Positions 19,801-31,994 of a stretch of DNA of 64,000 nt are shown piece after piece. This DNA comes from Candidula unifasciata (lineage: Eukaryota > Mollusca > Gastropoda > Stylommatophora > Geomitridae). Location: NCBI GenBank assembly GCA_905116865.2, contig CAJHNH020007556.1, positions 371,501 to 435,500 on the forward strand. Reading direction: 5' to 3'. Under the pieces are notes generated by a model that worked only from the letters and a program-made list of their open reading frames with translations, searched no databases and was not told where the DNA came from. Made by a program: the position numbers and the translations under genes. The number at the start of each line of letters is the position of its first letter. The stretch's first letter is position 1.

Positions 19801-21930
19801 TTCATTTGACAACATCTGGGCCTTTAACAACAATCATTCATTCATCATCAGACCATGTCCCTCGCGGATCTCTGCCAATGTTTCACGTGAGTCCGTCTGT
19901 ACACCCATCTATAGTCGCGAGTTGCGTTCCCATTTCCATTATTGTTCTCTCTAGGATTTCCATGACTTTCATGAGCCTAGTTGTTTACGCATCATTCATT
20001 TTGTAGAGTGTAATCCCATTTATGCTCTGTTTTCCCTTGTTTATGGGCGCAAAGGAAAACTCTCAATGGGAAAGATGCGCTTAAAAATCTGACCTGTTTG
20101 TACTTCGAGTCAGGTGAAGATTCGCCATTTAATTCTATTGTGTACACCTTCGTGATGTGACCCAAGATATTCCTCTTGACCACTTAACATATATTTCCTT
20201 CTCCATGGCAGTTTCTGTTTGTACATGCATTATCTTTGGCATGCTATTGTTAAGAATAAGTTCACTAGAGGACTTTATTTGAGGTTTTTAGAAACCGATG
20301 CACTCTTGCCTTATACATACAAGGAATTGTCTAAGTCCATTCTTGCCGGACCAGACGGTCAACTATGCCTGGAATACATTTCACTTTCACACAGGCGATC
20401 TGGAATGTCTCAGTTGTTGCATATGCTTGGGACGTTAATTATAGTTTACGAGTACCGTCTGTAAAGTAGTCACTGCTGTAGAGAGACACTAGTTCGTACC
20501 GTTCTTGATCGCTAGAGAAGCGGAGTCGAACGTAGACCCTCCCTGTACAGACTAAATAGCCTATGCCTTAAATACCCCACTCATACTGGTAAACTTAAAA
20601 CCTTACAAGTGTGTACTATTTAAATTGGCAACAGAAGTTTGTGCATACAAAATGGGGACAGAATTAGGTCAGGACTTTGTCGGCCAGTGTATAGGTGTGT
20701 TTGACCCAGATCAATGGATGGTAAGACGGGCTTTTGGGGAGTGTAAGGAATGAAGGTACTGACAGTAAATATTGGTGTCTGTGTGTAGAGGGGAGGGGAG
20801 AGAGAAAGAGTGATATATGTGTTAGAACACTCTATCTATCTCCACTGTATATCTGACTTGCCTTCTCTTGCACTAAACAGACAGATGAATATAAGGGACT
20901 TGTGTCTCTTGGTCTGGAAAGGCATTCTGAGGAATGAAACAGGAGAGCAGGGTGGAGTAAGCAGATGGGGGATGATGACTGATGCTTGTTCTGTCTTTCC
21001 TGTCAAGATGTTACCCTCTTGGTGATGACTAATTCTGAGTTATTTCTTGACAGGATGTATCCTTTGTGAGGAGCTGGCAGAAGTTTCACAGTCCAACCAA
21101 CACCCACCAACCATAAACCAACCATAAACTAACTACCCACCAGCTAACACCTGTGAAGGTTCCTGGCATCATCAATATGCTGGAGCTCATAACCCAAACA
21201 GACTACCAGTACTAGAGCTTAGTATAGCTCAAAGACCTTGTATGTCCTAACTGGTGATAGAGACTTGCTAAGTACCAGTACAGTGCTGTGTCCTCTATGG
21301 TGAGGTACTCTCTTACTACTTGATCCAGTGGAGCAGAATTCCCAGAGTCAAAGACAGTCGAATCATCCGGAGTGGAGGGAGGCACCATAGACAGGAAGAG
21401 GAGAATCTAAGTTTGATGCCTAATTTGCTTGGTACCTCACAGCTCCTATGTTTCCCTATGATGACAACATGTCATTTCCAGGACCTACTGTCTGTGTAGT
21501 ATCTTTGGTATCTAGACATTATTTTCTGAGATTCTTCCACTGATAGCTGGGATTCACTTCACGATTTAATGTATATATATATTACTGATTACATGCATTC
21601 ATTTTCATGGCTGACTTAGGTTTCTATATTTCACCTTTTTAAGTGTTTAGCAGTTGTGTGTATATGTATCTTCATTGTATGTGTTAACATGGTTATGATA
21701 ATGAATTATCATAACCTGGGGGCTTTCTTTAGTAAGTAGTGGGGGTGTCCAGCCAAGTGTGCCTAGAAATATTGTATTCACATACTGATATATTTTGTAG
21801 TGCCAATACTTGAGTTGCCCTACTCCAGAGATAAGTGGAGCGTATATTGGCCACGGGGAATCCCTTAGACCAATACGAGCCAAACGACTCAACATATTTA
21901 TCTCTGAGTGCTGTTGGTTCTGAAGGAGAA
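19801..21930. other. Unannotated 2.1-kb stretch
   Basis: Apart from the weak LINE-G echo near 19,900-20,180, I recognise nothing. Short frames (for example 20,219-20,464 plus and 21,647-21,947 minus) show no domain. The latter may be decayed sequence downstream of the RT at 21,935. Confidence 0.35.
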
Positions 21931-21934
21931 ATCC

Positions 21935-23280
21935 TTACATTAGGCACGCGACAGGAGTGATATGTGACAGTAACCAGTCCCTCGCACAGTCTAGCATAGA
22001 TGGAGCGTATGCGACTTTGTTGAATTTACCTGTGTGAATCTTCCCAGCCTTAAGGAAGCTTATGGGGACGATGGTAGGACTGGTCCCCGCATTGGCCCTC
22101 ATCCTAGCTTGGTCCACAACGGCTGCCAACTCTTTTAGCACCTTTTTGTGGCGCCAAGGGTATCTGCCTTGACCTAGGGCTTTTCTGCACGCGGACAGAA
22201 CGTGCTCTAGCGTTTGCTTGGCTCTGTACAGCGGGCATGTCGGGTCGTTAGCCGCAGACCACTTTACCATGTTGACACCAGACGGTAATACATTATAGGC
22301 AGAACGTACGATGAAGCTCAGTCGTAGCGGGGTCATTCGCCAGATCTCTCACCATGTGAGTACTCTTGGCAAGGCGCTCTCCAGGCTGATCCAATGGCCC
22401 TGCTGCGACTGTTGGGCTGCCTTCTGAACCCTAACCTCGTTTTCGTTGTCCCTTATTTGCTGTATCACCATGCCTCGGCGCTCTTTGACTGTGACTTTGG
22501 ACCACCAACTAACTTTCCCGTGACCTAGGCCTCGACGGTCGGTTTGAATGTAACCCATAATCTCCCTTAATTTTAGTGGATTCTGAGCAGATTCGATCGC
22601 ATCGAGGACTCTCCATTTGACGCCAGTCCTTAGAGCGGGCTGGACAGCGGTGGCATTTGGGTCTGAAGACTCGCGCAAGAGCATGGCGAGTCTTACTTTG
22701 CCGACTTTAAACTCTTCGGCTATTGATTTGAACGGGAGTACCAGCTTAGCCAACTTACAATACAGAGCACGTCAGTGAGACAAGACGGTGCACTAATTCT
22801 CGTCCTTATGGATGTGTTGATTTTCCTCTCCATCGTCTCCACTGCAGTCATCGACACTTCGTAGACTAGCAGCGGCCAGAGGAGCTTTGAAATCAACATA
22901 AACTGGAGACACCAAACCTTGAACTTTCCGATCAGGCCTGTAGCCAGTGACTCGTGTATTTGCCGGACCTCCACTCTATCAGATAACGCGACCAAGGCTC
23001 TTCACTGGTTCCTCCAGAACCGTGGGGATTTTATTCCTTGCCACCGTACAACTGGTTGCCGCAACCTTACCTTTTAGGATTGACAGACTCCTCGACTTCT
23101 GCGGTATGAATTGCATACCGCTCCATTGGACCACCGCGTCCAATCTTTTCAGAATCGTGCGGGCAGATTCCTCACTGCCAGTGATTATAGTCGTGTCATC
23201 CATAAATGCACGTAGTTGCGGCATCCAGTGGTCCCCAATTTGAAGGCCTAGTCCGTAGCCGGCCGCCCCGTCTAACATGA
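21935..23280 (-). mobile_element. LINE reverse transcriptase, C-terminal two thirds (family G)
   Basis: Three successive minus-strand frames reconstruct the order. First, the RT catalytic box FMDDTTIITGSEES (23,170-23,200) is followed by WSGMQFIPQKSRSLSI. Second, an RT thumb region includes LLWPLLVYEVSMTAVE. Third, a zinc-knuckle segment reads CPLYRAKQTLEHVLSACR, then ALGQGRYPWRHKKVL. Two frameshifts separate them, but each open stretch is over 90 codons, so decay is modest. The palm's 5' part is missing, cut at about 23,280 where an S2 SINE begins. Clade not resolved. Confidence 0.8.
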
Positions 23281-23285
23281 CCTGC

Positions 23286-23520
23286 AAGAATAGACCCACT
23301 GCCTCCCTAACAAGCATGTTGCAAGAGTTGACTAACTGGCAGCTTTCATAGAAGTCAGATGCCCGGGAAAAAAAAAAAAAACACACACACACACACAGAT
23401 GCACACAAATAAGCTAGTGAAACGATGTGCACGTAAAACTCACGAAGCCAAAGTCCAAACGGACGAACAGCCAGGACTGTTCCGCCTGAGCCTACAGACG
23501 GTGAACAAAAAAGATGATAC
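23286..23520 (+). mobile_element. Diverged SINE S2 copy interrupted by (AC)n
   Basis: The head cccactgcctccctaacaag, then ttgcaagagttgactaact, is followed by an A run and (AC)n at 23,366-23,398, then a poor match to the S2 3' half (gacgaacagccaggactgtt, cctacagacggtgaa). It abuts the broken end of the reverse transcriptase. Confidence 0.6.
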
Positions 23521-23899
23521 TTTTTTCAGGTTTTCTCAGCGCATGTCCTATCCAACGCCCGCGTCTTTTCTCCACCTTCTGGTTCTCTAGAACTTGTTTA
23601 GTTCTCTCCTAAAGCTTAACATTAGTGATAATATCATACCATTTAACCCCCTCTACTGGGCGCAGGCACCAGTAAGTGGATGTTTGTAGTTTATTAGTTA
23701 TTTATTAGTTATTATTGTAGTTGTTCATGTTTCAGCCCCATAGCACAGTATTGATTTGATATTTAAAAAAAAAAAGATTCTAATTCTAATATTAGATTTA
23801 ATTTCTTTTAAAATCCACACATTTCCTAGTGTAATGAAAGCTCCTCTTGCTTTTTGTAAACGTATTTTAATATCTCTGTCAGTTTCCCCAGATTACACG

Positions 23900-24310
23900 T
23901 TTTCTAAGTAAAAACTGATGGGGGGGGGGGGGGGGGGGGGGGGCGTTAGATTCCACCCACCTCCAATAAGTTAAGAAGATGTTTGTAAATGGAGTGGGGG
24001 GTGGGGTGGGGGAGGTACTCTGCTCCACCCTCGGTTATAAGCTTCTCACCACCTAGGCAAAAACTGTGTGAGGAGGCTCAGACCCAATAAGTCCCTCCCC
24101 CCCACCCCCAGTTAGGTCAGAAAAAATCGGGACATCTGTAAACCTCGCGCTCCTCACCACTTTACAAATTGTGTAAGCAAAAAATTGGGTGGAGGATGGA
24201 AATTCAAGTCTTTGAGTGCCCTCTCCCCCCCCCCCCCCCGTCCCCTTTTTTTTCCTAAAATTAAAAATAAAGTTGGGGGGGGGGGGGGGGGTTGCTGAGC
24301 ACCCCTTGCA
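23900..24310. repeat. Cluster of long G and C homopolymer runs
   Basis: Runs of more than 20 G at about 23,919-23,943, of C at about 24,225-24,239 and of G at about 24,276-24,291 sit among ggggtggggtggggg-type tracts. The sequence has strong potential for G-quadruplex on both strands. The runs may also be error-prone in assembly. Confidence 0.85.
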
Positions 24311-25169
24311 CTCAATAATTTTGTAAAAAGGCTAAGATGCGTGTATAGAAATTATTTTTCTTCATACTTTTCATATTATTTTAAGTATATTATTATATTT
24401 ATTTGCATTCAGTGCATTACAATTGTGAAGTAACAATGGTACTTGGAGATTTCAACGTGAAAATAGGAAGTGAAAAAGTGTACAGAATAACGGGTGGCTA
24501 TGGCCTAGGAAAAAAGAATGTGAGAGGGGACAATAGCATTGCCTGAGTCGCGCAGCATGATAATAGGTAACACCTGGTTTAAACACCATCCTCGAAGATT
24601 GTGGACCTGGAAAAGAGCTGGCGATAATGTCCGCAATCAGATTGATTATATTTTGATTTCAAGAAGATTCCGGAGCAGCTTAGCTGGAGCAAAAACTAGA
24701 CCAGGAGCAGACTGCTTTAGTGACTATGTTCCAGTTGTATGAAAAAATAGAATAAAACTAAAGAACATTAGAAAAACACCACAGAACATCAAGTTAAATT
24801 TAGGAATTCTTAGAACGGATAAAGAAATTAAGGAACAGTACAATGTCACTGTACAAAACCGGTATAATGCAATGGAAATCATGCAGACTATTGATATGTT
24901 GCGTGAGAATACAAAATGAAATAGTGAACAGATGCAAAGTGGCTAAGGAAGCCTGGCTAAATCAAATGTGTACAGAGATTGGGGACAATTACAGGAAAGA
25001 CTCACGTTACATGTACCAACAGATAAATATGTTAACAGGAAAGATGACACGTAACAGCACTGGATGTTTAAAATCAAAAGATGGTGACTTATTAATGGGG
25101 CATAGTAATATAATTAACAGATGGACAGAGTATATAGGGGAATTGTATGATGATAATAGACCACATGTA

Positions 25170-26140
25170 CAAGGTCCGAAAATTAAGTAATGAGACTGAT
25201 TTTATTATGGCTAAGACAAAAAGGCTATCTATGTATCACAGTATGGAATCCAAAGAGGCAACCTTCGTCTATAATCTGTAAACTTTTCATCGCCGCTCGA
25301 TAAGCAAACAACAAACAAGCCACAATTTTGTTAACCTAGTCAGAGGTGCATTGTTACGTAATCAGCATGGTGCACACACACACACACACACACAAAGCTA
25401 ACATTAAATTATGTTAAGCTAAAAAAAAAAAAACGCTATTACAACAGTTGAATTAATGCGACAAGTTTAAGGGGATAACCGCTTATCTCGTGCACAGATT
25501 TTCGGCGGGTATTCACGATTCAAAAGTGGTGTGGAAAAGATTACTAATGCAACTAGACCTGGACGCCTAATTTCTGTTCGTAATGAGGAACTCATTGCAA
25601 AATTCCTAGAACGGATACAAAAAGATCATTATTCGACTGTGAGGATGATGGTAGATGAATTTGGCGTTAATACAAAGACTATTCGTAAAATCTTATTGGA
25701 AGATTTTGGCAAGAAAAACGTTGCTTGCCAGTTTGTATTCAACACCTGGCAATTTTGTTTCTTCTTCATGACAATGCACCGGCTCGAAGAGCGGTATTTA
25801 TACAGGAGTTTTGGGCCCAAAAACAAGTGCGTGTTCTCAACCATCTACCCTTTCCCCCCGGATTTGTCTACCCGTGGCTATTCTCTATTCCCAAAATTAA
25901 AGTTGCCATTGAAAGGACGTTTCTTTGACGATACCGATGACATCCAAGAGGCCGTGACATGGATTTAGGGGCCATAACGACATAATAACTACAGAGGTCG
26001 TTCCAGTGTTTGTTAGCTCTTGTCACTTGCTGTATCAATGCACAGGGGGCTTACTTTGAATAAAATACAGGTTATATCTTCAACTAGTGATTATTTACAT
26101 TTTTATGGAATTAGTCTCATTACTTAATTGTCGGACTTTG
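25170..26140 (+). mobile_element. mariner-family transposon with TA duplication
   Basis: The left end CAAGGTCCGAAAATTAAG and the right end (reverse complement CAAAGTCCGACAATTAAG) form terminal inverted repeats of about 30 bp. TA lies on both sides (25,168-25,169 and 26,141-26,142). Inside, a transposase relic reads RPGRLISVRNEELIAKFL with a helix-turn-helix segment (STVRMMVDEFGVNTKT), then in another frame LLHDNAPARRAVFIQEFW and the FPKLKLPLKGRFF end. The region around the first catalytic aspartate is deleted, and the last catalytic segment is altered. At 971 bp it is shorter than the usual ~1.3 kb. Confidence 0.92.
25373..25396 (+). repeat. (AC)n microsatellite inside the mariner
   Basis: About 12 AC units in the 5' untranslated part of the mariner, so it expanded after or with the insertion. 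Confidence 0.85.
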
Positions 26141-27699
26141 TAGAACTGCAGACCAACAATGATGGTCCACCAATAATGACTGCAGAAGTTGAGGATGCAT
26201 TACATTATTCGAAGAAAGGAAAAGTAACTGGGCCAGACAATATTTTACTGGAAGAAATCGAAGCACTGGGAGATTTTGGAATTGAAATAATAACTAAACT
26301 TTTAAATGATATTTATTAGTGGGTATATTTAAAATGACCTTTTAAAACCCATATTTATAGCTCTGCCAAAGAAACCAGGCACTTTAAAATGTGAAGACCA
26401 TTGCACAATAAGTCTTATGAGTCACATGACTAAGATTTTATTGAGAATAATTATGAGAAGAGTAAGAAACAAAATTAAACCAGAAATCAGCGATGAACAA
26501 TGTGGGTTTGTAGAAGGAAAAGGTACAAACAATGCCATATACATCCTAAGGACATTCTCAGAAAGAGCTATAGAAGTAAAGACTTATTTGTACTTATGCT
26601 TCTTAGACTATACAAAAGCATTTGACTGTGCGAAGCATGAAGAAGTAATCAAACTGTTAGAATAATTAAACAATGATGGAAAAGATCTACGAATAATAAA
26701 GAATATGTATTGGCAGCAAACAGTAGCTATAATCATTAACAACTGTTTAGGTACATTTCAAAGCATAAAGAGGGGCGTACGACGACAAGGATGTGTACTG
26801 TTACCTGATTTGTTTTCAATATACAGCGAATATATAATGAGATCTTTAATTAATATGCCAGGAATTGTGGTTGGTGGGCACAATATAAACCATTTACGTT
26901 ATGCTGATGAAACAGTCTTGATAGCAACAAGTCAAAAAGAACTCCAGGAAATTATAGACATTGTGGTGTAAGAAAGGGGAAGAATGGGCCTTAGTTTGAA
27001 TAATGGGAAGACAGAAGTAATGGTGGTATCAAAGAAACGAATTATTCCTAAATGTGTAATAAAAGTCGATGGTGTTATTTTGGGAGAAGTACAGAAATTT
27101 AAGTATCTGGGCACATGGATAACATCAGATGAAAGATGCATAACTGAGATAAGAAACAGAATAGGACAAGCAAAAAACTGCATTTTATAAAATGAAGAAC
27201 ATCTTGTGCAATATATCCTTGTCATTGAGAGTTAAAAAAAATTAATTCTTTCTGGCTACATACATCCAGTGTTAACATATGGCTGTAAATCCTGGACAAT
27301 CGTTAGGCAGGCCAAACAATTTCCTGAGGCCTCAAAGATGTGGTTTTACAGAAGAATGCGTAGAATACCTTGGACAGCCAAAAAAGAGCAACCGAAAGGT
27401 TTTGAAAGAGGCGGCAGCCTGAAGACAACTAACTTATCACAGACATCAGAAGGAGACAGTCATCATTTTTCGGCCATGTTATGAGAAGAGGGAAAATAGA
27501 ACATGTTGTGACCACTGGAAAGATCTGTGGAAGGAGGGATCGAGGAAGATAACGAGAGAAGATTCTTGACAGTCTTATTGCAGGACATGGAGGTGTGTCG
27601 GGCACACGAACTGATACATGCTTCAGAACATCGCAGATTGTGGAGAGGCATGATCGTCAACGCCAGTCGGCAAGGCGCCTGATGATAATGATGATGCAT

Positions 27700-28185
27700 T
27701 ACAATTTATATGCGTGGTTACAGGGGGTCTCGCTATCTTTGTACAAATTTCTAGGTGGTTGGGAAAAGGAGAAGGGGGGGGGAAGGGGGCGCTCGCTGTA
27801 CCCAAGTCAGGTTCTTATGCGAACACAGTTCCTGCCTTCTCCTAAAACAGTTTTCCGGCTTTGTTATGTTTAGCCCGGAAATCCTTCATAACAAATATGC
27901 GCTGTAACACGAAGCATTGCCCCCCCCCCCCCCTTAGTTAATTCAAATATGCAGACTCAGACAGTATCGAGATATGCTGGTTTTCCTGAATATTTTGTCT
28001 GGTCAGGTGAAATGGCTGCATTTACGTTTAATGTAAGCCACATTCAACAGAGAGCTCAATCATTGGGGGGGGGGGGGGGGGGCTTTGCCACTATAAGCCT
28101 TCGATGAAGAACTCGACAGCTTACGTCTACACTAATATACAGGTCAAAGCATTAACGTAACGAAAGATTAAATTATGTAGTTCGG
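27700..28185. other. Unannotated stretch with G and C runs
   Basis: Contains ggggggggaagggggcg near 27,773, a C run at about 27,919-27,933 and a G run at about 28,064-28,082. No coding signal. Confidence 0.4.
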
Positions 28186-28430
28186 GAGAGTCAGCTCTGT
28201 GGCTAAGTCGATGCGATGCGAACGCTTCATAATGCCGGGATGCCGGGTTCGATCCTGGCTGAGGGCCATGTGCCTTGCGTTGGTTTCGACAGTAGCATTA
28301 AGAAAGCCGACCGTCCAGGGGTAATTGCAAACTACTGGATGTAAATTTGTCTAGAAAATCCACACAACAGCCAGGGGCTGTTGGGGTTGGTTCTGCAACG
28401 TCCTGTAAAGGATACGCAACTAACCAGTTT
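28186..28430 (+). mobile_element. tRNA-derived SINE (family S1), plus-strand copy
   Basis: The tRNA-like head has an A-box (tggctaagtcgatgcg) and a B-box (gggttcgatcctggc). The body reads gttggtttcgacagtagc, aagaaagccgaccgtccagg and aactactggatgtaaatttg, then the 3' end gttctgcaacgtcctgtaaa and ggatacgc. This copy shows the family's reading direction. Confidence 0.88.
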
Positions 28431-28985
28431 GGGAGAAAGATATGGTAGATGGGGATACTAGAATGAAATTAGTAATATCACAGCCAGACACATTAGAGAC
28501 AATTTTAGACACCCATGGAGTGACAGACACAGAAAGACAAACAGACACATCCCGACTAAGCAAAAACTACACATAAGAACAGTGCACATAATAGAGCAGC
28601 GTGAAAAGACAAGTTCGATTTACCATCGACACGACAAATAACACGAGTCAAACATTTAAAAGGCATTAGATTTCCTTGACCATAGGGGCATAATTGCAGC
28701 AATAAACAATGTGCAGAGAAACAATGTGCAGACAACTATACATCCAAGAAGATCTTACTGGAAATTGAACAGCACATATCTACAAAATAAATATTGCGCA
28801 CATTACATGGCATAAACAGTTTTAACATACACGAGTGATATTTAGCCGAAGGACACGCCTAAATGTTCTGGGAATTCCCTAAAAAAAAAAAAAAAGACGC
28901 GAGAGAACTCAAACACCAGCAGCAGCAATCAATAAGAGAAAGTGAATCACTGTGAAATTAGATGCATGAGAAAAACCGCCAATTT
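28431..28985. other. Unannotated stretch
   Basis: A-rich DNA with no recognised element. It may be decayed LINE upstream of the tail at 28,990. Confidence 0.35.
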
Positions 28986-28989
28986 AACC

Positions 28990-29285
28990 ATCTGAGACAA
29001 AGTTATAAATTATATTTTCAGGCAGACTGTAACATCATGCAGTAAATTTATTGAAAATCAGAAGATCAGATGGTTTGGTCATCTAGTAAGAAAGCAGCCA
29101 AAACAACTACCAACGCAGGCGCTACGCATGAACAGATTTGAAGTAAAAGCAAGAGTACGCCCTAGGAGATGATGAACTGATGACATTTATGTTCTTTCCC
29201 ACGTCACTTAACGATATAAGTGGGAATTGATGATGATGATGATGATGACATATCCACTTCTTGATGACATATCCACTTCTTGATA
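28990..29285 (+). mobile_element. LINE (family C) 3' end with GATGAT tail and 22-bp duplication
   Basis: The frame KFIENQKIRWFGHLVRKQ, then LRMNRFEVKARVRPRR, is a LINE C-terminus. The 3' end cccacgtcacttaacgat and a GATGAT run follow, then two tandem copies of gacatatccacttcttgat. The minus-strand relative at 35,930-36,170 shares the cgtcgcttaacgg end. Confidence 0.7.
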
Positions 29286-29690
29286 CACGGAAGTGAATCA
29301 TGGACAGTAGTGAATTAGTGAAAACTCATTCGGAAGCTGCGAAGATGTGGTTTTATAGACGAATGATGAGAATACCATGGACAGATAAAAAGAGTAACAA
29401 AGACGTCTTGAAAAAAAAAAACTGACTCACGAAGAGAACTGATTGCCCACATTAGAAAGAGACAATCTACACTCTTTGGTCATGTGATGAGAAGGAGAAA
29501 ACTAGAGTACATCATGACAATAGGAAAGTTGGGGTGGGGGGAAGCAGAGGAATACCGAGAGAACAGATGCTTGGCAGTTTGACATCATGGCATGGAGATC
29601 ATCTGTGTCAAAGTTGATTAAAAGTACACGAAACAGAAAATTGTGGATAGGCATGATTACCAACGCTACACGGCAAAGACTTTAAGAAGA
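29286..29690 (+). mobile_element. LINE (family B) 3' fragment
   Basis: Matches the C-terminal part of the LINE at 24,425-27,690 (gatgtggttttatagacgaa, gaataccatggacagataaa, ggtcatgtgatgagaagg), with many stops. Confidence 0.75.
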
Positions 29691-29946
29691 AAATGAAATA
29701 CTCAATATTTACAGCGAAAGAAATACCCACTAAGAGCAGAAAAGTCTGGCCACTTTACTGTACATAGACGAATAGTGTATAGCAGTGTTGCGACTCTAGA
29801 TGTTTTACATTCAGATCTAAATGTTTTTCCATGCATCTAGATGGTGTTTTTGACGTCTAGATGGTAGATGTGAATCTAGATGCTGTTCATTTAGAGTTGG
29901 ATATTTTATAGATTTTTTTTTCTTTTTAATGTCAGTTTATTAATTA

Positions 29947-30168
29947 AGGTTTGATGCGTATCCTTTACAGGACGTTGCAGAACCAACCCCAAGAGCTCAT
30001 CGCTGCTGTGTGTTTTTTTTAGGCAAATATACGTCCAGTAGTTTGCCATTGCTTCATTAGACGGTCGGCTTTCTTGATACCACTGTCGAAACCAACGCAA
30101 GGCGCATGGCCCGCAGCTGCATCCTGGCATTACGAAGCGGTCGCATCGACTTAGCCACAGAGCCGACT
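29947..30168 (-). mobile_element. tRNA-derived SINE S1 inserted in hAT copy A
   Basis: A full-length S1 copy, reversed, flanked by the 13-bp target duplication agtttattaatta (29,934-29,946 and 30,169-30,181). It is younger than the hAT copy that hosts it. Confidence 0.9.
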
Positions 30169-31299
30169 AGTTTATTAATTACTGCATGAAATATTAATTG
30201 CACATTTGTTATTTTGGTCTGGACACGTACACTGGTAACTCAACAATCTGGCAGTCCTGGTACTGATTAAGAGCGCGCGCAAATCATACTAACTTTGTTT
30301 GAACTGTATCCTCACTGTGTTGTGAATTATAGCTGTGATGTTGACTTCGTTGTTCTTTTTTATGTCATTTTAAAAAAATAATTGCTCACCTTTATTTGTG
30401 TCTTCCACTTGAAAAAAAAATTTTTTCAGCATGCTAAAAGTAAAGCTGTATGAGCAAAAATTTTCAAAAAGAGTGGCTGCATGATGACATAATTAAAGAC
30501 TGGGTGATGGCAGTTCCTGGTGGATACGACAAAGGCTAGTTGTGAGTACTACAAGCGTGAAATTAAAGCGAAAAAACAAACAAACAAGACTTAAAGAGTC
30601 ACGCAGAGACTAACAAGCATAAAACTTCGGTTATAAGGACTTATAAAAAAAAATGTAGAGAACCACTTGAGATAGCGCTGTCAAGATTTCCTTGTCTCAT
30701 TATTCAAGCAACTGAAACAGGGACTTCCTGAAAATCTAGATGTATTGAAAAATATTTCACTCTTTTCTGTGTGTTACATATTTCAGCTAGTAAAGGACAC
30801 ACCTAAATATTGTAAAGTTCTGAAATTGTTAAGGGCTACTGAAAATAGTTTGGCGGAAGCAGAATGTTAATTAACCAAAATAAACTTTGTTGACTGGACA
30901 AACAAAACAAAAACTGAAGCGTTTTAGAATGAATTGAGACAATTTAAAGATGCCTCATGAAACAGTCCATTCTGTAAGCTCTTTGAATGTGTCATGTCTG
31001 TCATGATACTATCCCATTCAAATACTGAAGTAGAAAAAGATTTCAGTGCTATGAATTATATCAAATATGACCTAAGAAATAGGATGAAACTTGACTTCTT
31101 AAATGCTATCTTGACAATAAAATTTGGCCTGATGAGATTAGGAAAATGCTGTTTAACTTATCAGCTCCCTGATTTTGTATTAAAAGAGACATTTTTGATC
31201 TGAAGCCTTAACTTCATCATCCAAGCTACCTTTATCCTGTGGATCTTGTGAAACAGGCATCAGTGAAGATAATGACATGATTCTATAGGATCAGTCACA

Positions 31300-31560
31300 T
31301 CAATCATCATCGTCGTCATCAGGTGCCTTGCCGACTGGCGTGGGCGATCATGCCTCTCCATAATCTGCGATCTCCTGCAGCATGTGTGCCGACACACCTC
31401 CATGCCATGCAACAAGACTGTCAAGCATCTTCTCTCGTTGTCTTCCTCTATCTCTCCTTCCACATATTTTTCCAGTGGTCACAACATGTTTTTTTTTCCC
31501 CTCTTCTCATAACATGGCCAAAAAATGATGACTGCCTCCTTCTGATGTCTGTTATTTTGA
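31300..31560 (-). mobile_element. LINE (family B) 3' end inserted in hAT copy A
   Basis: Reversed: atcatcgtcgtcatcaggtg, gccttgccgactggcgtggg, ctcttctcataacatggcc. It matches the last ~250 bp of the LINE at 24,425-27,690 with few changes. The next 250 bp (31,570-31,830) are an unrecognised insert. Confidence 0.82.
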
Positions 31561-31994
31561 GGCAGGATTTTCTTGGGATAGTACAGCGGTGGTTTCCCCT
31601 TGCCTTCCGCCGGTTTGTATATGGTTTGTCTAAAGAGACTTATCCTGCAAGGCAGCAGGGGGGAGAGGTTATGGCGCCTCTTACCCGCCGATGGCCATGT
31701 CGTCGAGTTTTGAGGTATTTTATAGAGTTAACTGTCCCACCAACTAACTCGCCTCCTCTCAATGACCATCACCTGTTTTGGTCCACGGCCACTTATTCAA
31801 TATATTCGTGGCTAACCTCTATTATCTAGAGACCTTTCCACCATCCGCGTCATATCAATAGCTATGTAATTTGTGACTGTTTCATTTGGATGTTATTTAT
31901 AGATTTTTCCCTGCGCAAATCTAGATATGTCTAGATTTTTTGACCCATATCTAGATGTTTTATGTCATAGAAAAGTGGCAACACTGGTGAAAAG

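Larger units (their letters stand above)
24425..27690 (+). mobile_element. RTE-like LINE (family B), 5'-truncated, interrupted by a mariner
   Basis: The endonuclease end comes first: LGDFNVKIG, TWKRAGDNVRNQIDYI, then GADCFSDYVPV. A linker follows (SRYMYQQINMLTGKM). After the mariner the RT resumes with GKVTGPDNILLEEIEALG, SDEQCGFVEGKGTNNAIY, FLDYTKAFD, GVRRQGC and the catalytic box, here YADE instead of YADD. Next come VQKFKYLGTWIT and the C-terminal SWTIVRQAKQFPEASKMW, then RRMRRIPWTAKK, ending in a GATGAT tail. Endonuclease plus RT order and the MW..RRM.RI.WT pattern suggest RTE. Several stops and the damaged catalytic box make it inactive. Confidence 0.88.
29783..31986 (+). mobile_element. 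hAT element copy A, first of a tandem trio
   Basis: It begins CAGTGTTGCGACTC and ends AAGTGGCAACACTG, hAT-type terminal inverted repeats. The flanking 8-mers are gtgtatag and gtgaaaag (6 of 8 identical). Inside are an N-terminal zinc-finger relic (near 30,450-30,620) and the C-terminal hAT dimerisation region SHSNTEVEKDFSAMNYIK, then YDLRNRMKLDFLNAIL (31,010-31,130). The middle of the transposase is deleted. The copy carries an S1 SINE (29,947-30,168) and a reversed LINE-B tail (31,300-31,560). Confidence 0.88.

Noticed and set aside
23900..24310. CRISPR-like or satellite array
   Set aside because: The repeats are homopolymer runs with irregular spacing and no conserved repeat-spacer pattern; this is eukaryotic DNA.
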